NCBI GenBank assembly: GCA_050015355.1
Contig: JBEKBO010000144.1
Location: 1 to 10,328, forward strand
Direction of reading: 5' to 3'
Length of the DNA: 10,328 nucleotides
Source: CAWBRT01 sp050015355
GTDB lineage: Bacteria; Acidobacteriota; Terriglobia; Terriglobales; Acidobacteriaceae
In this document: positions 6,112 to 10,328 of the stretch, in pieces
Layout: each line of letters begins with the position of its first letter
Position numbering within the stretch: position 1 is the stretch's first letter
Notes under the pieces: model-generated
Seen by the model: only the letters and a program-made list of their open reading frames with translations
Database searches by the model: none
What the model was told of the DNA's origin: nothing
Translations under genes and position numbers: made by a program

Positions 6112-7350
6112 ATGGGACGACTTACAGGTGTGATTGGCATCGTGGTGCTGCTCGGCTTGGCCTTTGTGTTCTCCAGCAATCGCCGGGCGATCAAGCCCAG
6201 AACCGTCGTCGCCGGACTCGGGCTGCAAATCCTGTTCGCTTTTCTGGTCCTCAAATTCGAATACGGCCGGCGCGCACTGACCGTGGCCGGAGAGGCCGTC
6301 AACCGGTTGCTGAGTTATTCTTTTGCCGGTTCCCAATTCGTCTTCGGCGAGCTTGGCGTCAAGCACTCGAAATACGGTTTCGATTTCGCGTTTCAGGTCT
6401 TGCCGACCATCATTTTCATCGCCGCGTTCTTCGCCATTCTCTATCACTACGGCGTCATGCAGTTCATCATCCGCGTCGCGGCCCGCATCATGATGCGCCT
6501 GATGGGGGCAAGCGGTGTCGAGTCGCTCAACGTCGCGGCCAGCATTTTCATGGGACAAACCGAAGCGCCGCTGACCATTCGTCCGTTTCTGCCCACGGTG
6601 ACACAATCGGAGCTGATGGTCATCATGACCGCCGGCATGGCGCATGTTTCGGGCGGCATCATGGGCGCATATATTCTCAGCGGAGTCGAGGCCAAGCACC
6701 TGCTCACGGCGGTCATCATGACAGCGCCCGGAACCATCCTGCTGGCAAAGATGATGGTGCCTGAAACCGAGAATCCGCAAACGCAAGACGCCGTGGATGC
6801 CGGCCGCAATGAAGAAGAAAAGCATGAGAACGTGCTGGCGGCCGCGGCGAAAGGCACCAGCGACGGCCTGGGCCTGGCGCTGAACGTGGCCGCCATGCTC
6901 ATTTCTTTTCTGGCCATCATCGCGCTGCTCAATGGAATTCTCGGCGGCGCGCATAGCTGGCTGGCGGCGCATCGGTTCCCGTGGTTCCCGGCAAGCCTGG
7001 AGACGATCTTTGGCTGGATGTTTGCGCCGATAGCGTTCATTATCGGCGTTCCGCTGCGCGATTGTCTCGCGATCGGCAACCTGCTGGGCACTCGCATGGT
7101 GCTGAACGAACTGGTGGCCTATACCATGCTCGGCGCGCAAAAGGCCACGCTCGATCCGCGCTCGTTCACCATCGCCACCTTCGCTCTCTGCGGATTCGCC
7201 AACATCAGCTCCATCGGCATCCAGATCGGCGGTCTCGGCGCGCTGGCTCCGAATCGCCGCGGAGACTTGGCACGCCTCGGCTTCCGCGCCATGATCTGCG
7301 GTACGATGGCGAACTTGATGTCGGCTTGTATCGCGGGGATCTTCTTATGA
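6112..7350 (+). CDS. nupC: Concentrative nucleoside transporter (CNT/NupC family)
   Basis: A 412-residue inner-membrane carrier that imports nucleosides, coupled to sodium or protons. It has many hydrophobic segments, including the N-terminal helices at about 3-20 and 31-48. The CNT signature GQTEAPL (148-154) supplies Gly148, Gln149, Thr150 and Glu151 for base binding. NELVAY (332-337) carries Glu333, and GFANISSIGI (361-370) carries Asn364 and Ser367. These correspond to the ribose- and base-contacting residues of the Vibrio CNT structure. A charged loop at about 218-240 is expected to be soluble. AGGGA (6102-6106) lies five bases before the ATG. The stop codon overlaps the start of the phosphorylase gene as ATGA, so the two products are probably translationally coupled. 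Substrate range (purine versus pyrimidine) cannot be read from the sequence, but the neighbours suggest purine nucleosides at least. Confidence 0.94.
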   Translation: MGRLTGVIGIVVLLGLAFVFSSNRRAIKPRTVVAGLGLQILFAFLVLKFEYGRRALTVAGEAVNRLLSYSFAGSQFVFGELGVKHSKYGFDFAFQVLPTIIFIAAFFAILYHYGVMQFIIRVAARIMMRLMGASGVESLNVAASIFMGQTEAPLTIRPFLPTVTQSELMVIMTAGMAHVSGGIMGAYILSGVEAKHLLTAVIMTAPGTILLAKMMVPETENPQTQDAVDAGRNEEEKHENVLAAAAKGTSDGLGLALNVAAMLISFLAIIALLNGILGGAHSWLAAHRFPWFPASLETIFGWMFAPIAFIIGVPLRDCLAIGNLLGTRMVLNELVAYTMLGAQKATLDPRSFTIATFALCGFANISSIGIQIGGLGALAPNRRGDLARLGFRAMICGTMANLMSACIAGIFL

Positions 7351-8321
7351 ACACCGGGGCCATGAACACGGCGGTTACACCCGAACCCGATGAGTTCACC
7401 CGCGCTGAACAGGCGGCGCAATTCATTCTTGCCGCACTCGCGCAAAACCCTGCCCTGGGGATTCCCCGCATTGCCGTCGTTCTCGGCTCCGGCCTGGGAG
7501 ATTTCGCCGGCAACTTGCAGCCCGCGGTCGTGATCGCCTACGAGCAGATTCCGTTTTTTCCGCGCTCGACGGCCATCGGCCACGCCGGCAGGCTGGTCAT
7601 CGGCAAACTTGGCGATGTGACGGTCGCGGTCATGCAAGGCCGGGTTCATCAATACGAAGGCTACACGGCAAAGCAGACGGCGTTTCCGATTCGCGCTCTC
7701 GGGCGCTTGGGAGTGCGGGCGTTGGTGTTGACGAACGCAGCCGGCGGCATCAACCCACAATACGGCGAGGGAGCGCTGGTCCTCATCAGCGATCACATCA
7801 ACTTGCAGGGAGCCAATCCACTCAGCGGCCCCAACGATGAGCGCTTCGGCCCGCGCTTCCCCGACATGACCAAGGCCTACACCGGCGCCTACCGGCAGAT
7901 CGCGCTCGATGCAGGCCGCAAGCACGGCATGGAACTCCACGAGGGCGTTTACGCCGCGCTCGCCGGGCCGAGCTACGAGACGCCCGCCGAGATTCGCTAC
8001 CTGCGCGCGATTGGGGCCGATCTGGTGGGCATGTCGACCGTCCCGGAAGTGATCGTTGCGCGCCACATGGGAATTGGCGTGCTGGCGATCTCATGCGTCA
8101 CCAATATGGCCGCCGGACTGCGACCCCAACAAGCCAACAACGGGCTTGTCGGGGACCCCCTATCGCCTCGCGAGATCAATCACCAGGAGGTGCTCGCGAC
8201 CGGAGCGCGGGTGCGCGGCAAATTGCTGGCGCTGCTTGGCGACGTTATCCCCGGCATCGAAGAGTCGTTCAACCCCAACAAGCCAACATCGGGCTTGTCG
8301 GGGACCCCGGGTTCGAAGTAG
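7347..8321 (+). CDS. punA: Purine nucleoside phosphorylase, trimeric type, with two inserted palindromic repeats
   Basis: A 324-residue cytoplasmic enzyme that cleaves inosine, guanosine and their deoxy forms with phosphate. Phosphate-site motifs are LGSGLGD (46-52) and GRVHQYEGY (98-106). TNAAGG (129-134), GPSYETPAE (207-215; Glu211) and GMSTVPEVIVARH (228-240) form the base and sugar pocket. Asn253 in CVTNMAAG is the residue that selects 6-oxopurines; related methylthioadenosine phosphorylases have Asp there. The ATG at 7347 has GGGGA (7335-7339) seven bases upstream and overlaps the transporter stop; the ATG at 7362 is less likely. Family members have about 270-290 residues. The surplus includes residues 259-271 and the C-terminal 309-324, each encoded by a copy of the same 36-bp palindromic repeat in different frames. 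The first lies in the loop between Asn253 and His279. Human PNP has 14 residues over the equivalent interval (Asn243 to His257), against 26 here. The kinase gene follows after 6 bp. Confidence 0.95.
   Translation: MNTGAMNTAVTPEPDEFTRAEQAAQFILAALAQNPALGIPRIAVVLGSGLGDFAGNLQPAVVIAYEQIPFFPRSTAIGHAGRLVIGKLGDVTVAVMQGRVHQYEGYTAKQTAFPIRALGRLGVRALVLTNAAGGINPQYGEGALVLISDHINLQGANPLSGPNDERFGPRFPDMTKAYTGAYRQIALDAGRKHGMELHEGVYAALAGPSYETPAEIRYLRAIGADLVGMSTVPEVIVARHMGIGVLAISCVTNMAAGLRPQQANNGLVGDPLSPREINHQEVLATGARVRGKLLALLGDVIPGIEESFNPNKPTSGLSGTPGSK
8124..8159 (+). repeat. Intragenic palindromic repeat, copy 1
   Basis: A 36-bp unit whose arms CCCCAACAAGCC (8124-8135) and GGCTTGTCGGGG (8143-8154) form a 12-bp hairpin with a single A-C mismatch and a short loop, followed by ACCCC. 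It lies inside the purine nucleoside phosphorylase gene and encodes roughly PQQANNGLVGDP without breaking the frame. It differs from copy 2 at one base (A at 8140 versus T at 8289). The length is a multiple of three. Confidence 0.9.
8273..8308 (+). repeat. Intragenic palindromic repeat, copy 2
   Basis: The same 36-bp unit as copy 1, with 35 of 36 bases identical, starting 149 bp downstream. It forms the 3' end of the phosphorylase gene and is read one base out of phase relative to copy 1, giving NPNKPTSGLSGTP before the stop at 8319-8321. The hairpin arms are CCCCAACAAGCC (8273-8284) and GGCTTGTCGGGG (8292-8303), again followed by ACCCC. It sits 19 bp before the kinase start and could affect translation coupling. 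Confidence 0.9.
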
Positions 8322-8327
8322 GCGAGC

Positions 8328-8936
8328 ATGAAACCATACCTAATCGGCATTGCCGGGCCATCGTGCGCGGGCAAGAGCTACCTGAGCGCGCACCTCGCGC
8401 GGCATCTGGACGCCGCCATGTTGAACCTGGACTCTTACTACGCCGACCTGAATCACCTCAGCCTGGCACAGCGCGCGCACTTCAATTTCGACGCTCCCGA
8501 GTCGATTGATTCACCCTTGCTGATCGAGCACGTGCGCCAGCTCAGCCGTGGCGACGCCATCGAAAAGCCCATCTACGATTTCAAAAACCACTCCCGCACC
8601 GGGCGGACGGAACACCTCGAACCGAGCCAGTTCATCATCATCGAAGGCCTGTTCGCGCTCTACTGGGAAGAGATTCGCGCCCTGCAGGCGACCAAGGTTT
8701 TTGTCGACCTCGGCGAGGAGATATGCCTGGCGCGCCGCATCGAGCGCGACACCCGCGAGCGCGGGCGAACGCGGGAGAGCATCCTCGAACAGTTTTCCGC
8801 CACCGTGCGGCCCATGGCGCAACGCTATGTGCATCCCACTCGCCAGTTCGCGGACGTGGTGCTAACCGGCGACGGCGAAATCGTCGAAGAAATGGAGCGG
8901 GTGCTCAACCACATCAAAGCCGGAAGCTCACGGTAG
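8328..8936 (+). CDS. udk: Uridine kinase
   Basis: A 202-residue cytoplasmic P-loop kinase that phosphorylates uridine and cytidine to UMP and CMP. The Walker A motif is GPSCAGKS (10-17). DSYY (35-38) holds the conserved Asp35 near the substrate. NFDAPES (53-59) and PIYDF (81-85) match the nucleoside-binding segments of the family, IIIEGLFAL (103-111) is the following core strand, and RDTRERGRT (140-148) is the arginine-rich lid. The length is near that of typical uridine kinases (about 205-215). The gap to the phosphorylase gene is only 6 bp, and no good ribosome binding site is visible, so coupled translation is likely. It ends the five-gene salvage run. Its last 24 codons (8862-8933) are duplicated at 9599-9670 with 63 of 72 bases identical. 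Confidence 0.92.
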   Translation: MKPYLIGIAGPSCAGKSYLSAHLARHLDAAMLNLDSYYADLNHLSLAQRAHFNFDAPESIDSPLLIEHVRQLSRGDAIEKPIYDFKNHSRTGRTEHLEPSQFIIIEGLFALYWEEIRALQATKVFVDLGEEICLARRIERDTRERGRTRESILEQFSATVRPMAQRYVHPTRQFADVVLTGDGEIVEEMERVLNHIKAGSSR

Positions 8937-8986
8937 CGGGACTTGGAGTCGGTTCCCTTGTTGGTATTTCCAGATTTCCAAGAGGA

Positions 8987-9078
8987 TGTCATGGCGACCG
9001 GAGCGAAGCGGAGTGGAGCCACCCTTTGTTTTTTCGGCAGTAGAAACAAAAGGTGGCTCGACTTCGCTCGCCATGACA
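8987..9078. repeat. Nested inverted-repeat element after uridine kinase
   Basis: TGTCATGGCGA (8987-8997) pairs with TCGCCATGACA (9068-9078). Inside this, GAGCCACCCTTTGTTT (9016-9031) pairs with AAACAAAAGGTGGCTC (9044-9059) almost perfectly, leaving a loop of about a dozen bases. Additional GCGAAG/CTTCGC complementarity lies between the two stems. The 92-bp unit encodes nothing recognisable. Its plan, TGTCAT at one end and ATGACA at the other with a second inner palindrome, is the same as that of the element at 188-336. It may act as the 3' end of the salvage transcript. Confidence 0.8.
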
Positions 9079-9131
9079 GTTTGAGTTTATGTCGGGATAT
9101 ACCTACCGGGCTGGGTGGCAAGGTTCTTGCC

Positions 9132-9160
9132 TTGACACAATATAGTCAAATCACTATATT
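9132..9160 (+). promoter_or_regulatory. Strong sigma70-type promoter overlapping a perfect palindromic operator
   Basis: TTGACA (9132-9137), a 17-bp spacer and TATATT (9155-9160) are close to an ideal bacterial promoter. The 8-bp arms AATATAGT (9139-9146) and ACTATATT (9153-9160) form a perfect inverted repeat around CAAATC, filling the spacer and covering the -10 box. This is a typical arrangement for autorepression by the adjacent helix-turn-helix protein. The coding sequence begins only seven bases after the -10 box, so the mRNA is predicted to start at or within a base or two of the ATG. Confidence 0.8.
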
Positions 9161-9166
9161 TCCCCG

Positions 9167-9484
9167 ATGACCAGGGCGCGCCAAACCGGGGACCGGAATG
9201 TCTTTAAAGACATCGGCGTACCGAATGCGGAAGAGCACTTCGTCAAAGCGCAACTGGTATTCAAGATTGACACGCTCATGAAAGAGCGCGCTCTGAAACA
9301 GAAGGAAGCCGCCGAGCTGTTCGGCGTTCGCCAGCCCGATATATCGAAAATGCTGCGCGGGGAATTCCGTCAGTTTTCCGTCGAACGTCTTCTGCGCTTC
9401 CTCGTGGCGCTGAATCAGGATGTCGAGATTGTTGTAAAGCCGCACCGTAGCAAGAACAACGCCCCGGCCCTGCATGTCGCTTGA
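9167..9484 (+). CDS. XRE-family helix-turn-helix protein, HigA-like antitoxin type
   Basis: A 105-residue DNA-binding protein. NVFKDIGVPNAEEHFVKAQL (11-30) is the N-terminal signature of the small XRE-family HigA-like group. The helix-turn-helix is at about 44-65 (KQKEAAELFGVRQPDISKML), followed by RGEFRQFSVERLLRFLVAL (64-82) and a closing strand VEIVVKP (86-92). Proteins of this group are usually antitoxins encoded beside a RelE/HigB-like toxin, or stand-alone repressors. No toxin gene is present on either side: upstream is a hairpin repeat and downstream a palindrome plus a duplicated kinase tail. No other in-frame start exists before the conserved motif, so the ATG at 9167 is required, and this makes the transcript leaderless or nearly so. 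Autoregulation through the operator at 9139-9160 is likely. Confidence 0.85.
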   Translation: MTRARQTGDRNVFKDIGVPNAEEHFVKAQLVFKIDTLMKERALKQKEAAELFGVRQPDISKMLRGEFRQFSVERLLRFLVALNQDVEIVVKPHRSKNNAPALHVA

Positions 9485-9552
9485 ACGTGGAACCACGGCG
9501 CTTCCGCCCCGGGCGGATGGTGGCCACCAGCCAGGCAGAATGGAAAGTGGAA
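9485..9552. other. Short GC-rich spacer with possible hairpin
   Basis: No gene is supported. CCGCCC (9504-9509) and GGGCGG (9511-9516) are complementary and flanked by CCAC (9493-9496) and GTGG (9519-9522), suggesting another small palindromic element ending in CCACC. The inner arms nearly touch, so a few pairs would have to open to form the loop. Confidence 0.3.
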
Positions 9553-9597
9553 CCCAGGTTAGCGCCGAACAACGCGGCGCAGAACCTGGGGCACCCG
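9553..9597. repeat. Palindromic element related to the one at 2587-2659
   Basis: CCCAGGTT (9553-9560) pairs with AACCTGGG (9583-9590), and GCGCC (9562-9566) with GGCGC (9576-9580). The outer arms and the trailing GGGGCACC are the same as in the element between the two convergent genes near 2.6 kb, but the centre differs and is shorter. Its right end abuts the duplicated kinase tail, suggesting that the repeat marks a recombination or insertion boundary. Confidence 0.75.
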
Positions 9598-9598
9598 G

Positions 9599-9688
9599 CT
9601 CACCGGCGATGGCGAAATCGACGACGAAATGGAGTTGGTGCTCAACCACATCAAGGCCGGAAGCTCTCGCGGCGGGAGGCGATCTTAG
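9599..9688 (+). pseudogene. Duplicated 3' end of a uridine kinase gene
   Basis: Bases 9599-9670 match the last 24 sense codons of the uridine kinase gene (8862-8933) at 63 of 72 positions, in frame, without gaps. The copy would encode LTGDGEIDDEMELVLNHIK followed by AGSSR, then run to a stop at 9686-9688. Five of the nine differences are silent, and the rest give three residue changes (Val to Asp, Glu to Asp, Arg to Leu). This pattern suggests the copy diverged while part of a working gene. The rest of the kinase is absent: homology begins immediately after the palindromic element at 9553-9597. There is no start codon or ribosome binding site, so it is a remnant. The stop overlaps the end of the opposite-strand gene. 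Confidence 0.8.
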
Positions 9689-10302
9689 ACAGGGTTGGCA
9701 ATGAACGCCAGGAACTCGTCCCCTTTATCGGACGTGCGTTTGGCAATAGCCCCCTGCACGGTCATCATGCCGTGCAAGGAATCGGATGAAAACAGACCCC
9801 GGGTAAACAGGTCTCGCACCACTTGGTCGTAAAACGCCTGCTGCCCTTTGAGTTCGGGATACATTCTCTCCATGACCTGAGCCGGCGATCCCATGTAAAA
9901 GTTTGGAGGCCCCTGGTAGGCCTTTGTCGGTTTTGCTGCATTCTCAAGCGCCTCTTGCGGGTTTCTAAAGAAGGCAAGAATGCGAATATGCCATCCCGTC
10001 AGAGAGTCCAGATAGGACAAAAACATCTGCTGCATATCTTCATTAGGAGCGCGCCCAAGGGCGATGTTCAAAAGCGCGTTGCGAAGTGCTTCGCGCTTTT
10101 CCTGCTTGTGTGTGCTGATCACAGAGCGAGTAATCTGTATAGCCGCCGACACAAACTCCTCGTTCTGCGCTAAATTTTCTACCCTGAACCCCTCAGCTTT
10201 TGCCTCTATACACATGCGCATAAATAAAGGGACATACGATAGCGGATGTGACATACTGGTGGCATAGAGGTGGCCATGCTTCCTCGATTGCTGCGGTTGC
10301 AT
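9685..10302 (-). CDS. Conserved protein of unknown function, possibly 5'-incomplete
   Basis: A predicted soluble, largely helical protein of 205 residues with no signal peptide or membrane segment. A central stretch, KREALRNALLNIALGRAPNE (about 89-108) followed by DMQQMFLSYLDSLTGWHIRI, looks like a conserved pattern that I associate with uncharacterised bacterial proteins, but I cannot name a function. The C-terminal half holds FFRNPQEALE and a helical tail ending DEFLAFIANPV. Base composition is visibly less GC-rich than the salvage genes. GGGAGG lies seven bases before the ATG at 10302, supporting that start, but the frame stays open to the window edge and the gene could begin further upstream. 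Its last codon overlaps the stop of the duplicated kinase tail on the other strand. Confidence 0.65.
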   Translation of the reverse strand: MQPQQSRKHGHLYATSMSHPLSYVPLFMRMCIEAKAEGFRVENLAQNEEFVSAAIQITRSVISTHKQEKREALRNALLNIALGRAPNEDMQQMFLSYLDSLTGWHIRILAFFRNPQEALENAAKPTKAYQGPPNFYMGSPAQVMERMYPELKGQQAFYDQVVRDLFTRGLFSSDSLHGMMTVQGAIAKRTSDKGDEFLAFIANPV

Positions 10303-10328
10303 CCGAGTACCTCCCGCCAGTTGATCCG

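Noticed and set aside
6981..7346. Upstream extension of the purine nucleoside phosphorylase frame
   Set aside because: It lies inside the transporter coding sequence; the ATG at 7347 with a Shine-Dalgarno sequence is the sensible start.
8124..8308. CRISPR-like array
   Set aside because: Only two repeat copies exist, both inside a coding sequence, with a 113-bp gap encoding conserved enzyme sequence and no cas genes.
7347..8321. Methylthioadenosine phosphorylase instead of purine nucleoside phosphorylase
   Set aside because: Asn253 in CVTN is the base-selecting residue of 6-oxopurine phosphorylases, whereas methylthioadenosine enzymes have Asp at this position.
9474..9789. Plus-strand open frames across the palindrome and kinase tail
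   Set aside because: They overlap the kinase remnant in the wrong frames and run into the opposite-strand gene; no domain or ribosome binding site supports them.

Overview
The window looks like a chromosomal segment from a soil-type Acidobacteriota (Terriglobia-like) genome. I infer this from the high GC content, the protein signatures, and several palindromic intergenic elements of a kind I associate with that phylum (arms such as TGTCATCCTGAG / CTCAGGATGACA, and CCCAGGTT / AACCTGGGGCACC). No rRNA, tRNA, CRISPR array, integrase or transposase gene was found. The taxonomic call is an inference.

Layout. 1-337: no gene, but a small hairpin and a large nested inverted repeat. 338-955 (-): DJ-1/PfpI-family protein resembling the domain of plant DJ-1D. 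1096-1881 (+): zinc-finger sirtuin deacylase of the CobB type. 2040-2546 (+): nucleoside 2-deoxyribosyltransferase-like protein with its own promoter-like sequence. 2587-2659: palindromic element. 2741-4354 (-): long adenosine deaminase-family enzyme with an export signal. 4667-8936 (+): likely salvage operon of hypoxanthine phosphoribosyltransferase, deoxyribose-phosphate aldolase, CNT-type nucleoside transporter, purine nucleoside phosphorylase and uridine kinase. 9167-9484 (+): HigA-like helix-turn-helix protein with an exceptionally clear promoter/operator. 9599-9688: a duplicated, diverged tail of the uridine kinase gene. 9685-10302 (-): conserved protein of unknown function at the right edge.

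How the genes fit together. The centre of the window is a nucleoside scavenging locus. The exported deaminase would convert adenosine (or deoxyadenosine) to inosine outside the cytoplasm. The CNT carrier would import nucleosides, the phosphorylase would split 6-oxopurine nucleosides into base plus (deoxy)ribose-1-phosphate, and the phosphoribosyltransferase would recapture hypoxanthine or guanine as nucleotide. The aldolase would feed deoxyribose-5-phosphate into glycolysis, and uridine kinase would salvage pyrimidine nucleosides. Phosphopentomutase, which links the phosphorylase to the aldolase, is not in the window.

The most unusual feature is not a gene. Two almost identical 36-bp palindromic repeats lie inside the purine nucleoside phosphorylase coding sequence, read in two different frames. 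One sits where the substrate-gating loop is expected and the other forms the C-terminus. They share architecture with an intergenic palindrome at 2606-2636 whose stem arms differ but remain complementary. The other notable structure is the duplicated uridine kinase tail, which brackets a ~660-bp segment carrying a hairpin repeat and the regulator gene. I found no convincing new multi-gene system.
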